NCBI RefSeq assembly: GCF_004124275.1
Contig: NZ_CP027218.1
Coordinates: 3,227,501-3,291,500, forward strand
DNA length: 64,000 nt
Reading direction: 5' to 3'
DNA from: Pseudomonas sp. DTU12.3
GTDB lineage: Bacteria; Pseudomonadota; Gammaproteobacteria; Pseudomonadales; Pseudomonadaceae
A program made the translations under genes and the position numbers. This document shows positions 56,767-64,000 of the stretch, piece after piece. The notes beneath the pieces are model-generated. The model was not told the origin of the DNA, did not search any database, and saw nothing but the letters and a program-made list of their open reading frames with translations. How positions within the stretch are numbered: the stretch's first letter is position 1; each line of letters starts with the position of its first letter.

Positions 56767-59700
56767 ATGTCCTCTTCGTCTTCAGTTGATGAACAGCGGT
56801 TTCGTAAACTCCTGAGTCGCAACATCAGTCTGCCCTTGGGCGTAGGCGTGCTCAGTGCCGTGTTCTTTGTGTCGCTGATTACCTATTTGCTGTCGGTGAT
56901 CCAATGGGTCGAGCACACCGACCGGGTGATCAATAACGCCAATGAAGCAGTGAAACTCACGGTCGATCTGGAAACCGGCATGCGCGGTTTTCTGCTCAGC
57001 GGTGACGAGCACTTTCTCGACCCGTACGAAACCGCCAAGCCGCGCATTACCGTCGCGCTCAATACGTTGCTTGAGCTGACTGCCGACAACCCGGTGCAAA
57101 CCGATCGTCTGCGCCGTCTGCAGGCATTGCAGACCGAGTGGGCGAACTACGCGCAGTCGATGATCGACCTGCAGCGCTCCAGCGGTGACTACAAGGCTGC
57201 CGTGAAGGCCGGGCGCGGCAAACGCCTGACGGATGAAATCCGCAAACAGTTCGAAGATGTCATCGAAACCGAGCAAGTGCTGCGCACCACGCGTAACGAA
57301 GATGTACGCCGCACGACGATCTGGAGCATCAGCCTGTACCTGCTGTTCATTGCCGGTATCAGCGGTTTGCTCGCCTATATTGGCCGGCGTGATCTGGTCA
57401 ACCTGTCGCAAAGCTACGGCGCAACGCTCGCCGCCCAAGACGCCAGCGCCCTGCGTCTGGAGCAGCAGGCGTGGCTGCGCAATGGCCAGACGCAATTGGC
57501 CGAGCAAGTGCTGGGACAACTGACGCTGAACCTGTTGGGGCGCAACATTCTGCAGTTCTGCGCGCAATACCTCGGCACCGCCGTCGCGGCGTTGTACGTC
57601 CGTGAAGAACACGGTGGTCTGAAACGTGTGGCGACTTACGGGTTCTCCCGCGAGCAGGAAGAACAGGATCAGTCGATTTACAGCGGTGAAGGCATCGTCG
57701 GCCAGGTCGCGCAGCAGGCACGTCTGATTCGCCTCGATGCGGTTCCGGCGGATTATTTCAAAGTCAGCTCCGGTCTCGGCGAAGGTCTGCCGCACAGTGT
57801 GTTGGTGGTGCCGACCAGCGATGACGACCGGGTCAACGGTGTGATCGAACTGGGTTTCCTGCGCCCGCTCAGCGATCGTGATATCGAACTGCTGGAACTG
57901 ATTGCCGGCAATATCGGCACGTCGATCGAAGCCGCGCGCTACCGCCAGCGGTTGCAGGAAGTGCTCGCTGAAACCCAGCAGCTCAACGAAGAGTTGCAGG
58001 TGCAGCAGGAAGAGCTGAAAACCGCCAACGAAGAACTCGAAGAACAGTCGCGGATTCTCAAGGAATCCCAGGCGCATCTGGAAACCCAGCAAGTCGAGCT
58101 GGAGCAGACCAACGAACAACTCGCCGAGCAGGCGCAAATCCTCGCCGAACAGCGCGACGCCATGGACGTGAAGAACACCGAACTGAATCAGGTTCAGGTG
58201 CAACTTGAGGAACGCGCTGAAGAGTTGCAGCGTTCGAGCAAGTACAAATCCGAATTCCTCGCCAACATGTCGCATGAGCTGCGCACGCCGCTGAACAGCT
58301 CGTTGATTCTTGCCAAGCTGCTCGCCGAGAACCCGCAGGACAACCTCAGCGCCGAGCAGGTCAAGTTTGCCGAGTCGATTTATTCCGCCGGTAATGATTT
58401 GCTCAACCTGATCAACGACATTCTCGATATCTCCAAGGTCGAGGCCGGCAAGCTTGAGGTGATCGCCGAGAACACCAGCGTGGCGCGTCTGGCCGATGGC
58501 TTGCGCGGCGTATTCGAACCGATGGCGGCGGACAAGCGCCTGACCTTCAGTGTCGATTTGCTGCCGGGCACGCCGGCGACGATGTTCACTGACCGCCAGC
58601 GCCTTGAGCAGGTGATCAAGAACCTGTTGTCCAACGCGGTCAAGTTCACCGAGCAAGGCACCGTCAGCCTGACCATCAGTGGCCAGCCGAACGACTGCGT
58701 GGCGTTCGTCGTGCGCGATTCCGGGATCGGTATTGCCGCCGATCAACAGGAAAGCATCTTCGAAGCCTTCCGTCAGGCCGATGGCACCACCAATCGCAAA
58801 TACGGCGGAACGGGTCTGGGCCTGTCGATCTCGCGTGATCTGGCGACACTGCTGGGCGGCTCGATCAGCGTCACCAGCACGCCGGGGCAGGGCAGTGTGT
58901 TTACGTTGCTGATGCCGCAGCAGTACAACGAGTCCGGTGAGGTATCGACTGCGCCGTTGACGTTTACCCCGCCGCCACAGGCTGCGGCCGTTGTACCTGC
59001 GGCGATGGTTTCTCCGCTGGCCCCGGTACACATCCCGCGTTTCGCCGATGACCGCGACAAGGCCCCGTTCGCCACGCGTTGCATCCTCGTGGTGGAAGAT
59101 GAGCCGAACTTTGCGCACATCCTCTACGATCTGGCGCACGAACTCGGCTATCAATGCCTGGTCGCCCATGGCGCGGACGAAGGTTATGACCTCGCGCGGG
59201 AATTCATTCCTGACGCGATCCTGCTCGACATGCGCCTGCCCGACCATTCCGGTCTCACTGTGTTGCAGCGCCTGAAAGAACATGCTGAAACCCGGCACAT
59301 CCCGGTGCACGTGATTTCGGTCGAAGATCGGGTCGAAGCAGCCATGCACATGGGTGCTATCGGTTACGCGGTCAAACCGACGACGCGCGAGGAGCTCAAG
59401 GATGTGTTCGCCCGTCTCGAAGCCAAGCTGACACAGAAGGTCAAACGCATTCTGCTGGTCGAAGACGACGACTTGCAGCGCGAAAGCATCGCGCGTCTGA
59501 TCGGCGACGAAGACATTGAAATTACCGCAGTCGGTCTCGCCCAGGATGCTCTGGACAAGCTGCGCACGACGATTTACGACTGCATGATCATCGACTTGAA
59601 ACTGCCTGACATGCTCGGCAACGATCTGCTCAAGCGCATGTCTACCGAAGACATCTGCTCGTTCCCGCCGGTGATCGTTTACACCGGGCGCAACCTGACC

Positions 59701-60258
59701 CGCGATGAAGAGACCGATCTGCGCAAGTACTCGCGCTCGATCATCATCAAGGGCGCGCGTTCGCCAGAGCGTTTGCTGGACGAGGTCACACTCTTTCTGC
59801 ACAAAGTCGAATCGCAGTTGTCCCATGAACGGCAGAAGATGCTCAAGACCGCGCGCAGCCGCGACAAGGTCTTCGAGGGTCGCAAAGTGCTGCTGGTTGA
59901 CGACGATGTGCGCAACATCTTCGCTCTGACCAGTGCACTGGAGACCAAGGGCGCAGTCGTGGTGATCGGCCGGAACGGTCGTGAGGCGATTGAAAAACTC
60001 AATGAAGTCGAGGACATCGACCTGGTGCTGATGGACGTGATGATGCCGGAAATGGATGGTTTCGAAGCCACCATCGAAATCCGCAAGGATCCGCGCTGGC
60101 GCAAGCTGCCGATCATCGCGGTGACGGCCAAGGCCATGAAGGATGATCAGGAGCGCTGCTTGCAAGCGGGCGCCAACGATTACCTGGCCAAGCCCATCGA
60201 CCTGGATCGCCTGTTCTCGCTGATTCGCGTGTGGTTACCGAAGATGGAACGCATTTAG
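56767..60258 (+). CDS. CHASE3-GAF hybrid sensor histidine kinase with three receiver domains
   Basis: 1163 residues from the ATG at 56767 (AAGG upstream). Order: membrane helix (about 20-48), CHASE3 periplasmic domain (about 55-185), second helix (about 186-206), GAF (about 250-390), long Gln/Glu coiled coil (about 390-490), HisKA with His502 in MSHELRTPLNSS, HATPase (G1 RDSGIGI, G2 KYGGTGLGLS), then receivers at about 773-890 (DMRLPD), 895-1010 (DLKLPD) and 1040-1160 (DVMMPEMDG). Such kinases sense envelope or cytoplasmic signals and pass phosphate through internal receivers. Its TAG overlaps the next GTG. Confidence 0.94.
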   Translation: MSSSSSVDEQRFRKLLSRNISLPLGVGVLSAVFFVSLITYLLSVIQWVEHTDRVINNANEAVKLTVDLETGMRGFLLSGDEHFLDPYETAKPRITVALNTLLELTADNPVQTDRLRRLQALQTEWANYAQSMIDLQRSSGDYKAAVKAGRGKRLTDEIRKQFEDVIETEQVLRTTRNEDVRRTTIWSISLYLLFIAGISGLLAYIGRRDLVNLSQSYGATLAAQDASALRLEQQAWLRNGQTQLAEQVLGQLTLNLLGRNILQFCAQYLGTAVAALYVREEHGGLKRVATYGFSREQEEQDQSIYSGEGIVGQVAQQARLIRLDAVPADYFKVSSGLGEGLPHSVLVVPTSDDDRVNGVIELGFLRPLSDRDIELLELIAGNIGTSIEAARYRQRLQEVLAETQQLNEELQVQQEELKTANEELEEQSRILKESQAHLETQQVELEQTNEQLAEQAQILAEQRDAMDVKNTELNQVQVQLEERAEELQRSSKYKSEFLANMSHELRTPLNSSLILAKLLAENPQDNLSAEQVKFAESIYSAGNDLLNLINDILDISKVEAGKLEVIAENTSVARLADGLRGVFEPMAADKRLTFSVDLLPGTPATMFTDRQRLEQVIKNLLSNAVKFTEQGTVSLTISGQPNDCVAFVVRDSGIGIAADQQESIFEAFRQADGTTNRKYGGTGLGLSISRDLATLLGGSISVTSTPGQGSVFTLLMPQQYNESGEVSTAPLTFTPPPQAAAVVPAAMVSPLAPVHIPRFADDRDKAPFATRCILVVEDEPNFAHILYDLAHELGYQCLVAHGADEGYDLAREFIPDAILLDMRLPDHSGLTVLQRLKEHAETRHIPVHVISVEDRVEAAMHMGAIGYAVKPTTREELKDVFARLEAKLTQKVKRILLVEDDDLQRESIARLIGDEDIEITAVGLAQDALDKLRTTIYDCMIIDLKLPDMLGNDLLKRMSTEDICSFPPVIVYTGRNLTRDEETDLRKYSRSIIIKGARSPERLLDEVTLFLHKVESQLSHERQKMLKTARSRDKVFEGRKVLLVDDDVRNIFALTSALETKGAVVVIGRNGREAIEKLNEVEDIDLVLMDVMMPEMDGFEATIEIRKDPRWRKLPIIAVTAKAMKDDQERCLQAGANDYLAKPIDLDRLFSLIRVWLPKMERI

Positions 60259-61091
60259 TGGAACGCAGTAGTCCCGTTGAACGAAATACCGAAATCGAAT
60301 TGCGCTTGCTGATCGAGGCTATCTACCTCAAGTACAGCTACGATTTTCGCGATTATTCCGGCGCCTCGATCAAGCGCCGGGTGCAGCATGCGCTGGGGCA
60401 GTTTGAGTGCGCGACGATTTCGGCATTGCAGGAGAAAGTCCTGCATGACCCGACCGCGTTCATGCAGCTTCTGCAATTGCTGACGATCCCGGTCAGCGAG
60501 ATGTTTCGCGATCCGTCGCACTTCCTCGCGATTCGCCAGGAAGTGGTGCCGTTGCTGCGCACGTATCCATCGCTGAAGATCTGGATCGCTGGTTGCAGCA
60601 CGGGTGAGGAGGTCTATTCGATGGCCATTCTGCTGCGCGAAGAAGGCCTGCTCGACCGCACGATCATCTACGCCACCGACATCAATCCGCGTTCGCTGGA
60701 CAAGGCGAAACAGGGGATTTTCTCGATGGAGAATGTGCGGGCTTACACTGCCAACTATCAGCAGGCCGGTGGGCAGCGCTCGTTCGCCGACTATTACACG
60801 GCGGCTTACGGTTACGCGATTTTCGACAAGAGCCTGTGCGAGAACGTGACGTTCGCCGATCACAGTCTGGCGACCGACAGTGTATTCTCCGAAACAAATT
60901 TAATTTCATGTCGTAACGTATTGATTTACTTCAATAAAAAGCTTCAGGATCGCGCCTTCGGACTGTTTCATGAGTCGCTGTGTCATCGCGGCTTTCTGGT
61001 GCTTGGCAGCAAAGAGACGCTGGATTTTTCCAGCTATGCCAACCAGTTCGAACCGCTGGTGAAGCAGGAACGGATCTACCGCAAATTATGA
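60258..61091 (+). CDS. CheR-type protein glutamate methyltransferase
   Basis: 277 residues from the GTG at 60258, which overlaps the kinase stop (TAGTG). The CheR pattern is clear: YDFRDYSGASIKRRV, VSEMFRDPSHF, SAM loop IWIAGCSTGEEVYSMAI, YATDINPRSL and LISCRNVLIYFNKKLQ. It methylates glutamates using S-adenosylmethionine. No receptor, CheA or CheW is in the cluster, so its target may be a kinase coiled coil or an MCP elsewhere. Its stop overlaps cheB-like start (ATGA). Confidence 0.92.
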   Translation: MERSSPVERNTEIELRLLIEAIYLKYSYDFRDYSGASIKRRVQHALGQFECATISALQEKVLHDPTAFMQLLQLLTIPVSEMFRDPSHFLAIRQEVVPLLRTYPSLKIWIAGCSTGEEVYSMAILLREEGLLDRTIIYATDINPRSLDKAKQGIFSMENVRAYTANYQQAGGQRSFADYYTAAYGYAIFDKSLCENVTFADHSLATDSVFSETNLISCRNVLIYFNKKLQDRAFGLFHESLCHRGFLVLGSKETLDFSSYANQFEPLVKQERIYRKL

Positions 61092-61681
61092 ACGAGACTG
61101 CGGAATTGCCTCGAATCGAGGCCATTGTGATGGGCGCCTCAGCCGGTGGCGTCGAGGCCTTGTTGGCGCTGCTGAGTCCGTTGCGCCAGGGCTTTGTGCT
61201 GCCGATCATTATCGTTCTGCATTTGCCGGATGATCGCCGCAGTCAGTTGGCCGAAGTGTTCGCGCGCAGGCTGGCATTGCCGGTGGCCGAAGCCTCGGAT
61301 AAACAGGACATCGAAGCCGGCACCGTGTATTTCGCCACGCCCGGTTATCACCTGTCGGTAGAGCAGGATCGCAGCCTGTCGTTGAGCCTTGAAGACCGCG
61401 TGCATTATTCGCGGCCTTCAATCGATTTCCTGTTTGAGTCCGCTGCCCACGTTTACGGATCAGCGTTGGCGGCCATTTTGCTGACCGGTGCCAATCAGGA
61501 TGGTGCGCGCGGTCTGGCAGAGGTCAAACACTTTGGCGGGTTGACCATAGTGCAGGATCCCGGCGACGCCCAGGTCGCCACCATGCCTCTGGCGGCGCTG
61601 AACGTTCAGCAGCCGGATCATGTCTTACCCATTCACGGCATCGGCCGTCTGCTAGTCGAGCTGGAACGAATCGCATGCTGA
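61088..61681 (+). CDS. CheB-type methylesterase without receiver domain
   Basis: 197 residues from the ATG at 61088. Only the catalytic methylesterase domain is present: Ser19 in GASAGG, His45 in VLHLPDD and Asp138 in TGANQDGA. The N-terminal receiver of chemotaxis CheB is missing, so its activity cannot be switched in cis by phosphorylation. It overlaps the next gene by seven bases. It presumably removes the methyl groups added by the adjacent CheR. Confidence 0.92.
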   Translation: MNETAELPRIEAIVMGASAGGVEALLALLSPLRQGFVLPIIIVLHLPDDRRSQLAEVFARRLALPVAEASDKQDIEAGTVYFATPGYHLSVEQDRSLSLSLEDRVHYSRPSIDFLFESAAHVYGSALAAILLTGANQDGARGLAEVKHFGGLTIVQDPGDAQVATMPLAALNVQQPDHVLPIHGIGRLLVELERIAC

Positions 61682-62889
61682 GTAATATTCAAGCCAAATT
61701 GCTGATCGTCGACGATCTGCCCGAGAACCTGCTGGCGCTCGAAGCGCTGATCAAACGCGAAGATCGCACCGTCTATAAGGCGTTGTCGGCGGACGAAGCC
61801 CTGTCGCTGCTGTTGCAGCACGAATTCGCCATGGCCATCCTCGACGTACAGATGCCGGGCATGAACGGCTTCGAACTCGCCGAGTTGATGCGTGGCACCG
61901 AGAAAACCAAGAACATCCCGATCATCTTCGTCAGCGCCGCCGGCCGTGAACTGAACTACGCGTTCAAGGGTTACGAAAGCGGCGCGGTGGATTTCCTGCA
62001 CAAGCCGCTGGATATCCACGCGGTGAAGAGCAAGGTCAACGTCTTTGTCGATCTGTTCCGTCAGAGCAAGGCCATGAAGCAACAGGTCGAAGCACTGGAG
62101 CAGGCCCGACGCGAGCAGGAAGCGCTGCTGCAACAATTGCAGAGCACCCAGCTGGAGCTGGAGCAAGCGGTGCGTATGCGCGACGACTTCATGTCAATCG
62201 TCGCCCACGAAGTGCGCACGCCGCTCAACGGCCTGATACTCGAAACCCAATTGCGCAAGATGCACCTGGCGCGGGATAACGCCGCCGCGTTCACCCTCGA
62301 CAAGATGCACGCCATGGTCGATCGCGATGAGCGTCAGATCAAAAGCCTGATCCGTCTGATCGAAGACATGCTCGACGTGTCCCGCATTCGCACCGGCAAG
62401 CTGTCGATCCGGCCGAGCCGCTTCGATCTGGTGCAACTGGTCAGCCATCTGCTGCAGAACTTTGCGCAACAGATCGAGGCGGCGGAAACCGAAGTTTCCT
62501 TTACCGCGACAGAGCCCGTGGAAGGTCATTGGGACGAATTCCGTATCGAACAAGTGATCTCCAACTTGCTGACCAATGCCTTGCGCTATGGCGGCCGGAG
62601 CCCGATCCAGGTACGGGTTTATCGCGAAGGCAACGAGGCGCGGGTCGAGGTGCAGGATCGTGGTATCGGCATCAGCGCCGAGAACCAGAAACGTATTTTC
62701 CAACAGTTCGAACGGGTTTCCGCCAAGACGGTAGTCGCCGGCCTCGGGCTGGGTCTGTTCATTTCCGAGCAGATCGTCGCCGCCCATGGCGGCTCCATCG
62801 TCGTCGAGAGTGAAATCAACGAAGGCGCCCTGTTTCGCGTTTGTCTGCCGATCCAGGAAAACGGCAAATCCGACGCAACCTCTGAGTGA
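61675..62889 (+). CDS. Response regulator-histidine kinase (REC-HisKA-HATPase)
   Basis: 404 residues. An N-terminal receiver (Asp57 in AILDVQMPGMNG) is joined by a Glu/Gln coiled coil (about 125-165) to HisKA (His178 in IVAHEVRTPLNG) and HATPase (NLLTNALRYG, VQDRGIGI, GLGLGLFISEQI). No membrane segment. It probably receives phosphate from, or signals to, the large hybrid kinase. It overlaps the CheB gene, so the four genes form one translation-coupled set. Confidence 0.93.
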   Translation: MLSNIQAKLLIVDDLPENLLALEALIKREDRTVYKALSADEALSLLLQHEFAMAILDVQMPGMNGFELAELMRGTEKTKNIPIIFVSAAGRELNYAFKGYESGAVDFLHKPLDIHAVKSKVNVFVDLFRQSKAMKQQVEALEQARREQEALLQQLQSTQLELEQAVRMRDDFMSIVAHEVRTPLNGLILETQLRKMHLARDNAAAFTLDKMHAMVDRDERQIKSLIRLIEDMLDVSRIRTGKLSIRPSRFDLVQLVSHLLQNFAQQIEAAETEVSFTATEPVEGHWDEFRIEQVISNLLTNALRYGGRSPIQVRVYREGNEARVEVQDRGIGISAENQKRIFQQFERVSAKTVVAGLGLGLFISEQIVAAHGGSIVVESEINEGALFRVCLPIQENGKSDATSE

Positions 62890-62933
62890 CCGCACGGTCG
62901 TATCAGCAGCTATTGACCGAACAAAGGCTTCCC

Positions 62934-63311
62934 ATGAGCGTAGATGCGCAAGATGTAGTACTCGTCGTCGAGGACGAACCGGTTATCTTGATGGTCCTGA
63001 GCGATTATTTGTCAGGGCAGGGCTATCGTGTGTTGCAGGCGGAAAGCGGCGAGCAGGCTTTCGAAATTCTGGCGAGCAAGCCGCATCTGGACGTGTTGAT
63101 CACCGACTTCCGCTTGCCTGGCGGCATCTCTGGCGTGCAGATCGCCGAACCTGCGGTGAAGTTGCGACCAGACCTCAAGGTGATTTTCATCAGCGGTTAT
63201 CCGCAGGAAATCCGCGAGACCGGCAGCCCGATCACCCTCAAGGCGCCGATCCTCGAAAAGCCCTTTGATCTGGACGTGTTGCAGGAAAAAATCCAGGAAC
63301 TGCTGGCCTGA
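62934..63311 (+). CDS. Single-domain response regulator
   Basis: 125 residues from the ATG at 62934 (AAAGG upstream). Acidic pocket VVEDEP (11-16), phosphoacceptor Asp58 in VLITDFRLPGG, and Lys in LEKPFD. No output domain. It lies 44 bases after the REC-kinase gene and is probably in the same operon. Confidence 0.92.
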   Translation: MSVDAQDVVLVVEDEPVILMVLSDYLSGQGYRVLQAESGEQAFEILASKPHLDVLITDFRLPGGISGVQIAEPAVKLRPDLKVIFISGYPQEIRETGSPITLKAPILEKPFDLDVLQEKIQELLA

Positions 63312-63319
63312 CCCCAACC

Positions 63320-63404
63320 TGTAGGGGCTGCCGCAGGCTGCGATCTTTTGACTTTTTTTTTAAAAGACAAGATCAAAAGATCGCAGCCTGCGGCAGCTCC
63401 TACA
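63320..63404. repeat. REPIN-like inverted repeat (family A)
   Basis: TGTAGGGGCTGCCGCAGG..CTGCGATCTTTTGA faces TCAAAAGATCGCAGCCTGCG..GCAGCTCCTACA around an AT-rich centre. It lies between convergent signalling genes. Confidence 0.88.
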
Positions 63405-63417
63405 GGGTTGTCTGGGG

Positions 63418-64000
63418 TTAGCTTTTGATCATTTCGCGGACCTTCGCAGTGAGAAGGTCGAAAGTGAAGGGCTTGGTGATCATCTGCATGCCTGGGTCGA
63501 GAAAGCCGCCGCGTACCGCCGCATGCTCGGCGTAACCGGTGATGAATAACACCTTCAGACCAGGCCGGTACTGGCGCCCGACTTCAGCCAATTGCCGGCC
63601 GTTCATGCCGGGCAGACCGACATCACTGATCAGCAGATCAATCCGTTGCGTCGAGTTGAGAATCGGCACCGCGCCGTCGGCATCACTGGCTTCGACAAAC
63701 GCATAGCCCAACTCACTGAGCACGCCGCTGACCAGCACGCGCACAGCAGGATCGTCTTCGACAATCAATACGGTTTCGCCATCCATTGCATACGGGGTTT
63801 GCCCGCTATCAGCGACCGGTTGCTCATCTTCTTCGCCGCGAAAACGCGGCAGATACAGTCTGACGGTGGTGCCCTGATCGATTTCGCTGTCGATCGACAC
63901 ATGCCCGCGCGACTGCTTGCTGAAACCGTAGATCATCGACAGGCCCAGCCCGGTGCCCTGGCCGATCGGCTTGGTGGTGAAAAATGGATCGAAGGCACGA
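63418..64000 (-). CDS. Hybrid sensor histidine kinase, C-terminal part (5' end outside window)
   Basis: The frame is open to the right edge, so only about 193 C-terminal residues are seen. They begin in the HATPase domain (FDPFFTTKPIGQGTGLGLSM, the F and G2 boxes) and end in a receiver domain with EDDP and the phosphoacceptor Asp in LLISDVGLPGMNG, then KPFTF. The combination FFTTKPIGQGTGLGLSM is typical of soluble PAS-type hybrid kinases. The sensor part is not in view. Confidence 0.92.
   Translation of the reverse strand, partial: RAFDPFFTTKPIGQGTGLGLSMIYGFSKQSRGHVSIDSEIDQGTTVRLYLPRFRGEEDEQPVADSGQTPYAMDGETVLIVEDDPAVRVLVSGVLSELGYAFVEASDADGAVPILNSTQRIDLLISDVGLPGMNGRQLAEVGRQYRPGLKVLFITGYAEHAAVRGGFLDPGMQMITKPFTFDLLTAKVREMIKS

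Noticed and set aside
56782-60165. 1127-codon open frame on the minus strand opposite the hybrid kinase
   Set aside because: It mirrors the kinase codons in a high-GC genome; the plus-strand protein has clear domains and motifs, the antisense one has none.

Overview
The window looks like the chromosome of a Pseudomonas of the P. fluorescens group. Evidence: a complete fapABCDEF functional-amyloid operon, the mtlEFGKDYZ/mtlR mannitol locus, Pseudomonas-type small genes (DUF1652, DUF2790), high GC with Pseudomonas codon use, and at least 14 REP/REPIN-type inverted repeats of two families between genes. Both window edges cut genes: a sigma-54 activator on the left and a hybrid sensor kinase on the right. 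I saw no tRNA, rRNA, CRISPR array, transposase or phage gene.

Layout. 1-5.9 kb: 3' end of a sigma-54 activator facing the fap operon, which has a sigma-54-type promoter and a dyad upstream. 6-7.1 kb: nicotinamide riboside uptake and kinase pair. 7.2-19.2 kb: mostly core and housekeeping genes (MCP, UppP, LysR/AzoR, hydrolase, MFS, YbiT, LpxO, Ku). 19.4-21 kb: small secreted protein and PQQ-type sugar dehydrogenase. 21-24.8 kb: divergent GNAT-C39 protein and RLAN/ATP-grasp ligase followed by a CorA-like protein, a probable peptide or amide ligation system of unknown product. 25.2-26.5 kb: a short threonine dehydratase preceded by a textbook-shaped isoleucine attenuator (leader peptide with Ile-Ile codons and four mutually exclusive pairing segments). 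26.5-29.6 kb: NIPSNAP, ecotin and small proteins. 29.6-40.2 kb: type VI secretion island (VgrG, DUF4123 adaptor, 1187-residue LysM effector, tandem array of Sel1-repeat exported proteins in which two of four copies are broken). 40.5-42.6 kb: OprD porin and a lytic-transglycosylase-like lipoprotein. 42.6-52.6 kb: mannitol transport and catabolism with its AraC-type regulator and a recognisable operator/promoter. 52.6-56.1 kb: two tandem PI-PLC-like proteins and a glycosyltransferase. 56.1-64 kb: signalling cluster (receiver protein, CHASE3-GAF hybrid kinase with three receivers, CheR, CheB, REC-kinase, receiver, partial hybrid kinase).

The best candidates for new biology are the isoleucine attenuator in front of the threonine dehydratase, the T6SS LysM effector with its duplicated and decaying immunity array, the GNAT-C39/ATP-grasp system, the kinase cluster with CheR and CheB but no CheA or receptor, and the terminator between fapC and fapD. 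All domain and family names come from reading the translated sequences; no database search was run.
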